The notes under the pieces were generated by a model. It saw only the letters and a list, made by a program, of their open reading frames with translations, was not told the DNA's origin and did not search any database. Below are positions 22,573 to 31,131 of a stretch of DNA of 32,582 bases, piece by piece. Origin of the DNA: Soonwooa sp023440705 (GTDB taxonomy: Bacteria > Bacteroidota > Bacteroidia > Flavobacteriales > Weeksellaceae); contig JAEXRP010000025.1 of NCBI GenBank assembly GCA_023440705.1, positions 1 to 32,582 on the forward strand, given 5' to 3'. The position numbers and the translations under genes are program-made. Position 1 is the first letter of the stretch; every line of letters begins with the position of its first letter.

Positions 22573-24274
22573 AACTAAATTAAATGTGTTAAAACAAATA
22601 TCAGGAGAACTGTCCCGAGACGAAGCCGTCTGGGCAAGTGGATATCTGGCTGGTATTGCGGGAGGATCATCATTCACAGCTGTTGTGCCAACACAGGAAA
22701 CGAATACTTTTGTTGAGAATGCTGTTAAAAAAATAACGCTGGCTTACGGAACAGAAACCGGAAATAGTAAAAAGTTAGCTACAACTTTAGCGGGTATAGT
22801 CAAGAAAAAAGGAGTTCAGGTAAAGTTGGCAGATCTTTCCCAATACAAGCCCAAAGATTTGGCTAAAGAAGAATTCTTCTTTGTTGTTATAAGTACGCAA
22901 GGAGAAGGCGAACCGCCAGCTCTTGCCAAAAAATTCTATGATTATATCTATGAAAATGAAATAAATCTTAACGGACTAAAATTCGGAGTTCTAGCACTGG
23001 GAGACAGTAGTTATCCTTTGTTTTGCCAAGCTGGAGAAGATGTAGATTCACGTTTTGAAATATTAGGAGCCCAACGTGTTATTCCATTAAAAAAATGTGA
23101 TATTGATTATGAGCAAGAAGCTAAACATTGGATAGAACATGTATTTGAAACCGTTAATAAAAATATCGATCGGACTACAAAGAGTATTTCAGCTCCAAAG
23201 GTTTCTACTGGAAGAAAAAAATATCAAGGAAAAGTTTCAACAAAAATCAATCTGAATGATATTACCTCCGAAAAAGAAACCTATCACATCGAAATTGAAA
23301 CCGAGGAATCAATCGTCTATCAACCCGGCGCAGCATTGGGAATTATTCCTATTAATTCAAAATCTATGGTAGATGAAATTATTGCGCTAACAGGGATTGA
23401 TCCACTAAAGCTGATCGAAACTGCAAAAGTTACAGCGACCGCTGAAGAGCTGTTATACAGACATCTTAACATCAGTTATCTGCTCAAATCTGTGGTTGCC
23501 CAATATGCAAAAATAACGGGACATATTATTCCGGAAGTCAGATTAAGTCTTCTTGATCTGCTTAGGATTTATCCAGTTAAAAATGCAGATGAGTTTGAAG
23601 AAATTATTCAGATATTGACTGCTCAGGCACCTCGTCTGTATTCGATTTCATCTTCTCCGGAAGCGCATGGTGATACCGAAGTTCATATTACTGTTGCTAA
23701 ATCGGAGTTTTTCATAGACGATGAGAAACATAACGGATTATGTAGTGGTTCTCTAAGTGAATTCAAGGAAGGAGAAGATATTGAGTTTTACTTTCAGGAT
23801 AGTGGACACTTCAAGCTTCCTCAACCGGACAAAGATATGATTATGATTGGTCCCGGCACCGGAATAGCGCCCTTCAGATCATTCCTTTGGGAGCGAGATG
23901 CAACAGGTGGAGAAGGAAGAAACTGGCTGTTTTTCGGAGACAGAACCTTCGTATCAGACTTTCTTTATCAAGCAGAGCTTCAGGATTTTCTTAAAACTGG
24001 CAGTCTTACACATTTAGATCTTGCTTTTTCAAGGGATACACCTAAAAAAGTATATGTTCAGCACATATTACAACAAAAAGCACAGGAAGTATTTTATTGG
24101 CTGGAAGGTGGAGCATCTGTATATGTATGCGGAGCCAAGGAACCGATGGCTCATGATGTGGAGCAAACACTTCTTACAATTATTCAGAATGAAGGAAAAA
24201 AAAGTAAAGAAGAGGCAGTCCTTTATTTGGAAGAAATGGAGCTGAGTGGCAGATACGCCAAAGATGTTTATTAA
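22562..24274 (+). CDS. cysJ: NADPH-sulfite reductase flavoprotein subunit
   Basis: A 570-residue diflavin reductase. An N-terminal FMN-binding flavodoxin domain has LAYGTETGNSKKLAT, STQGEGEPP and LGDSSYPLFCQAG. The FAD domain has APRLYSISSSPEA, and GLCSGSLSEF corresponds to the conserved GVCSxxL segment. The NADPH site is MIGPGTGIAPFRSFLWERDA, with FFGDR and VYVCGA after it. The protein ends GRYAKDVY, the C-terminal aromatic residue that stacks on FAD. It passes electrons from NADPH to CysI. I use ATG 22562 (MLSETK), which overlaps the end of cobA; a TTG six bases earlier is less likely. Confidence 0.96.
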   Translation: MLSETKLNVLKQISGELSRDEAVWASGYLAGIAGGSSFTAVVPTQETNTFVENAVKKITLAYGTETGNSKKLATTLAGIVKKKGVQVKLADLSQYKPKDLAKEEFFFVVISTQGEGEPPALAKKFYDYIYENEINLNGLKFGVLALGDSSYPLFCQAGEDVDSRFEILGAQRVIPLKKCDIDYEQEAKHWIEHVFETVNKNIDRTTKSISAPKVSTGRKKYQGKVSTKINLNDITSEKETYHIEIETEESIVYQPGAALGIIPINSKSMVDEIIALTGIDPLKLIETAKVTATAEELLYRHLNISYLLKSVVAQYAKITGHIIPEVRLSLLDLLRIYPVKNADEFEEIIQILTAQAPRLYSISSSPEAHGDTEVHITVAKSEFFIDDEKHNGLCSGSLSEFKEGEDIEFYFQDSGHFKLPQPDKDMIMIGPGTGIAPFRSFLWERDATGGEGRNWLFFGDRTFVSDFLYQAELQDFLKTGSLTHLDLAFSRDTPKKVYVQHILQQKAQEVFYWLEGGASVYVCGAKEPMAHDVEQTLLTIIQNEGKKSKEEAVLYLEEMELSGRYAKDVY

Positions 24275-24315
24275 ATGTGACGAAGAGATATTAGTAAAAA
24301 TCAAAGAAAATTATA

Positions 24316-25992
24316 ATGAACAATGATAAAGTAAACCTTTCATCAGTAGAAAGGATAAAGACAAGCAGTAACGGACTTAGGGGATCTTTAAAAGAAAGCC
24401 TTGCCGATAACTTTACTGGAGCGATAAGAGAAGATGATCAGACTTTGATCAAATTTCATGGAATGTATCAACAAGACGACAGAGACAGAAGAGAAGAACG
24501 TGTCTCTAAAAAACTGGAATGGCTGTATTCTTATATGATCAGATTAAGACTTCCGGGCGGATTTTTAACTCCTGAACAATGGGTAGGGCTGAATGAAATA
24601 GCAGAAGATCATTCTACGGGAACCATTAAAGTAACAACAAGACAAACGATTCAGTTGCATGGTATTTTAAAATCTCATTTAAAACCAACTATTCAGGCTT
24701 TTAATCTGCAACATCTAGATTCTATAGCCGCTTGTGGAGATGTCAACAGAAATGTGACTTGTACAGCCAATCCATCGGAATCACCTTTGCACAAGGAAGC
24801 TTACGAACTTGCAGGAAAAATCAGTGAGCTGTGTCTACCCAAAACCCAATCTTATTATGATATTTGGATAGATGATGAACTTCTAATAGATAGAAAAGCA
24901 GAAGAAGATCCTCTATATCAAGACAGGTATCTTCCAAGAAAGCTTAAAATAGGAATCGCAGTTCCTCCTAATAATGACGTGGATGTTTTCATCAATGATA
25001 TTGCCTTAATTGCTATTGTCGAAAATGATAAAATAGTTGGTTATAATATTGCTGCAGGAGGAGGACTAGGAGCAACACACGGAAACGAAACAACATACGC
25101 ACGTCTTGCTTCAATTCTTGGATTTGTGGATACAGAAGAAAAAGTATTAAAAGCAGTCTACGAAATTATTACGGTTCAAAGAGATTTCGGAAACAGAAGC
25201 GACCGAAAATTATCAAGACTAAAATATACAATTGATAAACTCGGTATTGAGCAATACAGAACCGAAGTAGAGAAAAGAACAGGTTTCAGTTTTGAACCAG
25301 CAAGAGAATTCAAGTTTGAGCAAAGAAAAGACCGCTATGGCTGGACTCAGAATCATGAAGGAAAATACTTCTATACAATATTCGTAGAGCATGGAAGAAT
25401 TCTTAATACTTCAGAATATCCTTTAAAATCAGGATTATTAAAAATTGCAAAGACAGGTAAGGCCAATTTCCGTTTTACATGTAATCAAAACCTGATTCTT
25501 GCTGATATTGATGAAAAAGATAAAGCTGACATTGAAAATATTTTAACAGAATACGGAATTTCAGACTATACAAACGGAGCTAGTGCCTTACGCAAAAACT
25601 CTGTAGCATGTGTTGCTTTGAATACCTGTTCTTTAGCTTTGGCCGAAGCTCAGCGCTATTTGCCTTCTTTAGTAACTAAAATTGAACCCATCCTTGAGAA
25701 ATATGCTTTGCTTGAAGAAGATATTACGATTAGAATGACAGGATGTCCAAACGGCTGTGGTAGATCTCCTAATGCTGAAATAGGATTTGTAGGTACAGCC
25801 TATGGAAAATATAACCTTCACATTGGAGGAGACCGTCTAGGAATGCGTCTCAATACAAAATTTAAAGAAAATATTGGTGAAGAAGAAATCCTAGAAACAT
25901 TGGATAATCTCTTCGAAAAATATGTAAAAGACAGACAAAGTAAAGAAAGCTTTGGTGACTTTTCTTATAGATATTTACAAACTATAACATAA
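24316..25992 (+). CDS. cysI: Sulfite reductase hemoprotein subunit
   Basis: A 558-residue assimilatory sulfite reductase that makes sulfide by six-electron reduction at a coupled siroheme and [4Fe-4S] centre. The cluster ligands are Cys432 and Cys438 (CVALNTC) and Cys477 and Cys481 (GCPNGCGR), positions almost the same as in E. coli CysI (434, 440, 479, 483). Other conserved parts are TTRQTIQLHGI, ACGDVNRNVTCTANP and IGGDRLGMRLN. It follows cysJ after 41 bp. Siroheme supply is encoded on both sides (cobA upstream, the Met8-type fusion downstream). Confidence 0.98.
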   Translation: MNNDKVNLSSVERIKTSSNGLRGSLKESLADNFTGAIREDDQTLIKFHGMYQQDDRDRREERVSKKLEWLYSYMIRLRLPGGFLTPEQWVGLNEIAEDHSTGTIKVTTRQTIQLHGILKSHLKPTIQAFNLQHLDSIAACGDVNRNVTCTANPSESPLHKEAYELAGKISELCLPKTQSYYDIWIDDELLIDRKAEEDPLYQDRYLPRKLKIGIAVPPNNDVDVFINDIALIAIVENDKIVGYNIAAGGGLGATHGNETTYARLASILGFVDTEEKVLKAVYEIITVQRDFGNRSDRKLSRLKYTIDKLGIEQYRTEVEKRTGFSFEPAREFKFEQRKDRYGWTQNHEGKYFYTIFVEHGRILNTSEYPLKSGLLKIAKTGKANFRFTCNQNLILADIDEKDKADIENILTEYGISDYTNGASALRKNSVACVALNTCSLALAEAQRYLPSLVTKIEPILEKYALLEEDITIRMTGCPNGCGRSPNAEIGFVGTAYGKYNLHIGGDRLGMRLNTKFKENIGEEEILETLDNLFEKYVKDRQSKESFGDFSYRYLQTIT

Positions 25993-26131
25993 ATAGCAAT
26001 TACATGGATCTTATTCTATATCGACGGACAAAATTCAGGAAATTTGATTCTCAGCTTTTAGGATTCCGAATGTGTATGTATTGTTTTTTAAACATTACTT
26101 GCACATCTGTATTAACCTAAAACAATTGTCA

Positions 26132-26396
26132 ATGAAACCTAACAGACAGAATATTCTTTTGCCCAAGACAACGACATTATTATTTGCTCAATTTTATGCT
26201 CCACAAAAACTGATTGATGTAAACGGAATTACTATTTGATGCCTAGGCTAAACGAAGAACACCAGAAAATAAAATTCAAATAAAAGTAGGAGCAACCAAT
26301 CTTCTCAACCGACGTCACTTTCAATATGCGGCGGGTTCTGAAATTGGAGGTTTGTATTATGCGGCATTTACTTATGATTTAAAAACAATAACTAAA
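26132..26396 (+). pseudogene. TonB-dependent receptor gene reduced to its two ends
   Basis: From ATG 26132 a 35-codon ORF reads MKPNRQNILLPKTTTLLFAQ... then QKLIDVNGITI and a stop at 26239. This is a signal peptide and the beginning of a carboxypeptidase-like or plug region. Directly after it, from about 26247, another frame reads KIQIKVGATNLLNRRHFQYA and AGSEIGGLYYAAFTYDLK, the last two strands of a TonB-dependent receptor. Some 600 or more internal codons are absent. The C-terminal frame has no stop and runs into the start codon of the next gene at 26397. Its place in a sulfur operon suggests that the lost receptor took up a sulfur compound. Confidence 0.85.
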
Positions 26397-27914
26397 ATGA
26401 GCAATACCTTATACCCAGTATTTTTAAAACTTGAAAAACTATCATTGTTAATCATTGGAGGTGGAAATATTGCCTTTGAAAAATTAGAATCTGTTCTTGC
26501 TAATTCTCCTAAAGTCTCGATAAAGCTTGTAGCTAAAGAAATTCTTCCAGAAGTTAAAGCATTAAAAAAAACATTTCCTGACTTGATATTGCACGAAAGA
26601 GCTTATGATAAAAATGACTTTGATGGTGTAGATCTTGTCATTGCAGCGGTTAATAGTATTGCTTTAGCAGAACAAATTCAAAAAGATGCTCATGATTGTA
26701 ACTTACTTGTCAATATTGCAGATAAACCCGAACTATGTGATTTTTATCTGGGATCAATTGTCAAAAAAGGAAATCTTAAAATAGCGATATCCACCAATGG
26801 AAAATCCCCAACAATTGCCAAAAGAGTTCGAGAAATTCTAACGGACAGTATTCCTGACGAAATGGATGAGGTATTGGATAATATGCAGGATATCCGAAAT
26901 CAGTTAAAACGAGATTTTAATTATAAAGTAAAAGAACTCAACAGATTAACGACTCAATATTTGGATGATAATATAGAAAAAGCGAAACCATCCGACCTTG
27001 AAATCGAGAAATTGATTAAGGTTACAAAAAAAGTTCAGAAAAGAGCTAATATTTACTTAGCGGTAATTGGCGTTATGATTCTTTTTGGAGTGTTAGGAAT
27101 TATTATTTATAATTTCAACCTTTCTGAGGATATTCAGGTTTTTCTTAATAAGGATGGTCATATTTTTTATTGGATGCTTTTGGTAGGTTTTCTTGCAGAA
27201 ATCGTAGCCGGATCAATGGGAATGGGATACGGTGTAATTTGTACTACCATTTTGTTATTATTAAATGTACCTCCTCCAGTAATTAGTGCGAGTATTCATT
27301 CTGCTGAATCTTTTACCACAGCGGCTGGAAGTTTTAGTCATTACAAATTAGGAAATGTCAATAGAAAAATGGTCTGGATATTATTTCCTTTGGCAATTAT
27401 AGGTTCTATAGTTGGAGCTTTAACTTTATCACATTATGGCGAATATTATGCACATATTGTAAAACCTATTATCGCCTGTTATACTTTATACTTGGGGCTG
27501 AATATTCTGAGAAATGCTTTTAAAGGCGAAAAGGAACATTCTTTCAAAACTAAAAAGAAAACCAATCTTAGAGTATTAGGCTTTGTTGGAGGTTTTATTG
27601 ATTCTTTTGCTGGAGGCGGATGGGGACCGTTGGTTACTGGGACGCTCATTAAAGAAGGAAGAACACCACGATATGTTGTCGGAAGTTCAACTGTAGCCAA
27701 GTTTTTGCTGACGATAACAAGTGCGACTACATTTATTTTTACCATTGGTATTCATCACTGGAATATTGTATTAGGGCTTCTGCTTGGAGGGGTTTTCACG
27801 GCTCCTTTTTCAGCAATGCTTACTTCCAAACTTCCGACAAAGAAAATGTTTGTAGTTGTAGGTACTTTGGTCATTATCATGAGTTTGATATCAATACTAA
27901 AAAACTTACTGTAG
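26397..27914 (+). CDS. Precorrin-2 dehydrogenase/sirohydrochlorin ferrochelatase fused to TauE/SafE membrane transporter
   Basis: A 505-residue fusion. Residues 1 to about 155 are a Met8/CysG-N domain: LLIIGGGNIAFEKLE (NAD site, 17-31), VNIADKPELCDF with Asp109 in the place of the catalytic Asp of Met8p/CysG, and ISTNGKSPTIAKRVRE. It oxidises precorrin-2 and inserts iron, completing siroheme for CysI. Residues about 160-215 are a charged helical linker. From 219 on come about eight membrane helices of the TauE/SafE (TSUP) family, with AGSMGMGYGVICTT and GFVGGFIDSFAGGGWGPLVT being the two inverted-repeat signature segments. TSUP proteins move sulfite, sulfonates or sulfate-related anions. No other transporter is present in the operon, so this may be the importer or a safety exporter of sulfite. 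I place the start at ATG 26397; an earlier TTG (26352) would include debris of the TonB receptor. Confidence 0.93.
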   Translation: MSNTLYPVFLKLEKLSLLIIGGGNIAFEKLESVLANSPKVSIKLVAKEILPEVKALKKTFPDLILHERAYDKNDFDGVDLVIAAVNSIALAEQIQKDAHDCNLLVNIADKPELCDFYLGSIVKKGNLKIAISTNGKSPTIAKRVREILTDSIPDEMDEVLDNMQDIRNQLKRDFNYKVKELNRLTTQYLDDNIEKAKPSDLEIEKLIKVTKKVQKRANIYLAVIGVMILFGVLGIIIYNFNLSEDIQVFLNKDGHIFYWMLLVGFLAEIVAGSMGMGYGVICTTILLLLNVPPPVISASIHSAESFTTAAGSFSHYKLGNVNRKMVWILFPLAIIGSIVGALTLSHYGEYYAHIVKPIIACYTLYLGLNILRNAFKGEKEHSFKTKKKTNLRVLGFVGGFIDSFAGGGWGPLVTGTLIKEGRTPRYVVGSSTVAKFLLTITSATTFIFTIGIHHWNIVLGLLLGGVFTAPFSAMLTSKLPTKKMFVVVGTLVIIMSLISILKNLL

Positions 27915-27977
27915 AATGATTTTATTGATAAAAAGAGAGCTAGCTTATTAAGTGATAGATATGGAATGAGAATTGAG

Positions 27978-28006
27978 AAAACATCTTAAAAATAGGATGT
28001 TTTTTT
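27978..28006 (+). terminator. Terminator of the sulfur operon, copy of the tRNA-Arg terminator
   Basis: AAAACATC (27978-27985) pairs with GATGTTTT, followed by a T-run. It is 28/29 identical to 16241-16269. It overlaps the last codon and stop of the minus-strand acyltransferase gene (stop at 28005-28007), so it may work in both directions. Confidence 0.85.
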
Positions 28007-29825
28007 ATTTCGTCACGATTTTATTTTCAATTAGAAAATTGTAAAAATCAGAATGTAAATCTTTTGCTAATCTAGTCATGCCATAAAAGTTCATGTGGTT
28101 TGCATCATAAAATGCAACGGTATCGCTAATGTAGCCAGGCTCGTGTAGTAATTTGCTTTTACTAAGTCTGTACACAAATATATTTGAATGCTTAGATTCT
28201 AATTTATTCCAAATAGCATCATTTAGCGAGTCATCAATAAAGTTGATTTTTGTGTTGGTCGATTTCAAATAATTATTATTAATTTTTAGAGGGTTTTTTG
28301 TGACTCTTGGAGATTCTATAACTACAATTTTTTGTGTAGGATCAAGTTGAGTTGCAAGACTATCTATTGTAGATTCAAATGATTTTAATCTTGAAATATC
28401 TGATAATCCGATATAAATTGTTTTACTTGATTTTACTAAATCTTTAGTTTGGTCAACTAATTTGCGTGAAAACTTATATTGTTTTAATTTATTATTTGGT
28501 ATTTCCTTTTTATTAAGTCCATCAAGGGCAATGTATGCATTACAAGTAAGTGTTTTAACAGAAAAGGAATATATTTTTCCTATGTAATCTAGAAAAGGTT
28601 TTACGATTAATGCATGACTGTCTCCAATTAATACTATACTATCATTTTTACTTACAGTACCAAATTTTTCAACAATGTTGGTATTATGCGATTTTATTCC
28701 GAAAGAAGGTCTAGCATATTGTTCCGGAATTTTATTAACAGACGCAATTGTTTTAATTTTATATGTATATAGCATAAAAAGAAATCCTGTTGGCAACAAA
28801 AATATTAGTGTTTTTTTAATTGAGAAAGATTTAAACTTGCTTTCAATCAGATAATATGATACTGCTGCACAGCAAAATGTTAGTATTATAACAAATAATA
28901 CATTTATTGGACTTAGTTCATAATTATCTGTTTTGTATCTAATAAATGCCATAATTGGCCAATGCCATAGATACAATGAGTAGGACAATTCGCCAATATA
29001 AACTAAAATTTTATTTGAAAAAAAATCGGCTATGAAATTGTTTTTGCATACCAAAAGATTTGCCCCTGCTAGGCATGGAAGTAAAACTAAAAACCCAGGA
29101 AAATAAGAGGATTCCGTAATAAGAATAGAGCATGCTAATAATATGACTAAACTTATGGAACTTATTAAATTATTAGCTTTTCTATTAATATCAATTCCAT
29201 TTTTAAAATATAATACATAAACAGATCCAATCAAAAACTCGGGTATTCTACTTAATAACGAAAAATACATTTCTCCTTTATTGTCTAAGTAATAAATATT
29301 GTAACTGCTGTACAGTGTTAAAATAATAATTAATCCCAGTAAAATTGAAATAAGCCATTTTCTTAAATAGACTAAAATAATTGGAAGTATAATATAAAAC
29401 TGCATCTCCACTGCTAAAGACCATGTATGTAGTAGAGGGTTTTCACTAAATTTTGCGCCAAAGTAAGAATCACCTAACGAAAAAATATAATTTGAGAAAA
29501 AAAATGCGGCACCAACTAATTCAAATCTTAAATTGCTAAGATCAGTATAAAGATATATAAAAGTACCAGCAATTGCGACAAAGATTAGGAGAAAGTAATA
29601 GGCTGGTACGATTCTTTTTAATCTCTTTACAAAAAAAGTTCTAAAACTAAATTTATTTTTATCAATATCATTAACTGCAATCCCAGTAATCAGAAAACCT
29701 GAAATAACAAAAAATAAATCAACTCCTAAGAAGCCACCAGGCAGCCAAGACGAATTTAAATGAAAAATAAAAACTAATAGAAAAGCTAAAGCTCTTAAGC
29801 CTTGAATATCTGTTCGGAACTGCAT
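28005..29825 (-). CDS. OatA-like acyltransferase: acyltransferase-3 membrane domain plus SGNH domain
   Basis: A 606-residue protein. Residues 1 to about 340 are an acyltransferase-3 domain with ten or so membrane helices: FRTDIQGLRALAFLLVFIFH, PGGFLGVDLFFVISGFLITG and PLLHTWSLAVEMQFYIILP are its conserved segments. The extracytoplasmic C-terminal part is an SGNH hydrolase-like domain with the GDSH block (SIVLIGDSHALIV) and the late catalytic Asp-x-x-His (YDANHMNF). Proteins of this build (OatA, OafA) transfer acetyl groups to peptidoglycan, LPS or other surface sugars. The sugar modified here cannot be told. It stands alone with its own promoter (29842-29873), is very AT-rich, and ends against the sulfur operon. 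Confidence 0.93.
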   Translation of the reverse strand: MQFRTDIQGLRALAFLLVFIFHLNSSWLPGGFLGVDLFFVISGFLITGIAVNDIDKNKFSFRTFFVKRLKRIVPAYYFLLIFVAIAGTFIYLYTDLSNLRFELVGAAFFFSNYIFSLGDSYFGAKFSENPLLHTWSLAVEMQFYIILPIILVYLRKWLISILLGLIIILTLYSSYNIYYLDNKGEMYFSLLSRIPEFLIGSVYVLYFKNGIDINRKANNLISSISLVILLACSILITESSYFPGFLVLLPCLAGANLLVCKNNFIADFFSNKILVYIGELSYSLYLWHWPIMAFIRYKTDNYELSPINVLFVIILTFCCAAVSYYLIESKFKSFSIKKTLIFLLPTGFLFMLYTYKIKTIASVNKIPEQYARPSFGIKSHNTNIVEKFGTVSKNDSIVLIGDSHALIVKPFLDYIGKIYSFSVKTLTCNAYIALDGLNKKEIPNNKLKQYKFSRKLVDQTKDLVKSSKTIYIGLSDISRLKSFESTIDSLATQLDPTQKIVVIESPRVTKNPLKINNNYLKSTNTKINFIDDSLNDAIWNKLESKHSNIFVYRLSKSKLLHEPGYISDTVAFYDANHMNFYGMTRLAKDLHSDFYNFLIENKIVTK

Positions 29826-29841
29826 TTGTGTATATATGCAA

Positions 29842-29873
29842 CAAAAATAGAATTACAAAATCTTATTAGCAAA
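29842..29873 (-). promoter_or_regulatory. Promoter of the OatA-like gene
   Basis: On the minus strand TTTG (29873-29870) and TATTTTTG (29849-29842) are separated by 20 nt, matching both Bacteroidota boxes. The -7 box lies 16 nt before the ATG. Confidence 0.65.
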
Positions 29874-29957
29874 TTTGATTAGAAAAATTACACATATTAA
29901 TTGGTTTTTATCCGAATTTCATAAAATTTAACTCGAATAGTTTTAAAAAAAAGCATA

Positions 29958-29989
29958 AAAAAACGCTTCGAAATTTCGAAGCGTTTTTT
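29958..29989 (-). terminator. Perfect 32-bp palindromic terminator
   Basis: AAAAAACGCTTCGAAA and its exact complement lie back to back around 29973/29974. It stands 4 bp past the stop of the SRPBCC gene. The A-run and T-run on the two sides make it able to terminate in both directions. Confidence 0.85.
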
Positions 29990-29992
29990 ATT

Positions 29993-30406
29993 TTAATGAT
30001 TCTCAACATATTTATGAAAATTATTGAGAATGTTATAATACTCTTGACGTTGACTCTCAAAAGAGTTAAGTTTATCAGGTTCTATGTCTTGAGAAATTCT
30101 CGTCGTCGTCGGATCAATCGTTTCGAAGTCGACAACCACCGTTCGACCATCTTTTGTACGATAGATAATCTTTTGGCCAGGGACGATGCTTTCAAAAGTG
30201 CCAGCGTAGTCAAAAGAATAACTACCATCTTTTAAGCTCATTGTATTTTTAAATTCGCCACCTTCACGGAAATCGACATTCGACGCACCACATTTCCATC
30301 GGTTATCGACGACATTCCATTTTGCAATGTGCGCAGATTGCGTATACAATTCCCAAACTTTGGAAGCCGGAGCCAAAATAGTGATGTCAATTTTTATCGT
30401 TTCCAT
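29993..30406 (-). CDS. SRPBCC-fold (AHSA1-type START) protein
   Basis: A 137-residue protein with the typical opening IDITILAPASKVWELYTQ, followed by AHIAKWNVVD, FREGGEF, YAGTFESIVPGQKIIYRT and a C-terminal helix QRQEYYNILNNFHKYV. This is the AHSA1 branch of the Bet v1-like SRPBCC superfamily, small proteins with a hydrophobic pocket. The ligand and process are unknown. It lies 51 bp after the YdeI-like gene on the same strand and ends in a strong palindromic terminator, so the two are probably co-transcribed. Confidence 0.9.
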   Translation of the reverse strand: METIKIDITILAPASKVWELYTQSAHIAKWNVVDNRWKCGASNVDFREGGEFKNTMSLKDGSYSFDYAGTFESIVPGQKIIYRTKDGRTVVVDFETIDPTTTRISQDIEPDKLNSFESQRQEYYNILNNFHKYVENH

Positions 30407-30457
30407 ATTTTTTTCTTTAAAGTTAGTAAATTTTATTGAAAATGCACAAAAATCATT

Positions 30458-31051
30458 TTATTCTTGAAAACCTTTACCTTGCATAATGTTCGGAATAAAC
30501 TTCTCAATTCTTGCAAATCGTGTCTTAGATTGTTTTGCAGCCGAAAAGTGGAGTAGATAACCGCGTTGGCGTCCAGGAGTCAATTTTTCAAAAGCAATTT
30601 TCAAATCAGGATTTTCGTTAAACATCAGTTTTAATTCTTCCGGAACTTCATATTCCGAAGTTGCTTTCATTGTCACTTTTTTGCCCTCTTTTTCATTGTT
30701 AATCGCTTGTTTTATAAGAACTCGATATTCGTTTTTATACTGTGCAATTTGGTCAAGACTTGTAATTTTTACCACACGACTAGACTGCGAATTTTCTCCC
30801 ATTTGTTCCAACAGATTTTTAGGATCTTCCAGCAAAACGCCTTTGAAAAAACTCAAAACACAAAAATCTTTGAAAGGCCCAAGGATAATGATATTCTTGC
30901 CATTAACTTTATAACATGGTTGATACCATTTAAAATCTTCCTGAACATCAAATTCTAAAACCAAGTCTCGCAAAGCTGAGATTTCTTCACTCCATTTAGA
31001 TTTTTTATCAAGGTAAGCATCAACTTTTGGATTTCTTTCTGGCTTTGACAT
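30458..31051 (-). CDS. YdeI-like protein: DUF1801 domain plus OmdA-type C-terminus
   Basis: A 197-residue protein. The N-terminal 115 residues match the DUF1801 (YdhG-like) fold: NPKVDAYLDKKSKWSEEISA, then DFKWYQPCYKVNGKNIIIL and FKDFCVLSFFKG. The C-terminal 60 residues (PEELKLMFNENPDLKIAFEK, LTPGRQRGYLLHFSAAKQSK and TRFARIEKFIPNIMQGKG) are the bacteriocin-protection YdeI/OmpD-associated domain. The biochemical function of either domain is poorly known. It is probably the first gene of a two-gene unit with the SRPBCC gene. Confidence 0.88.
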   Translation of the reverse strand: MSKPERNPKVDAYLDKKSKWSEEISALRDLVLEFDVQEDFKWYQPCYKVNGKNIIILGPFKDFCVLSFFKGVLLEDPKNLLEQMGENSQSSRVVKITSLDQIAQYKNEYRVLIKQAINNEKEGKKVTMKATSEYEVPEELKLMFNENPDLKIAFEKLTPGRQRGYLLHFSAAKQSKTRFARIEKFIPNIMQGKGFQE

Positions 31052-31131
31052 TTTTTAAAATTTTTGAAAGATAAATTTAGATATTTTTAGAGTATGTTCA
31101 GATTTTACTGCTAAAATTTTTAAACAGGCTT

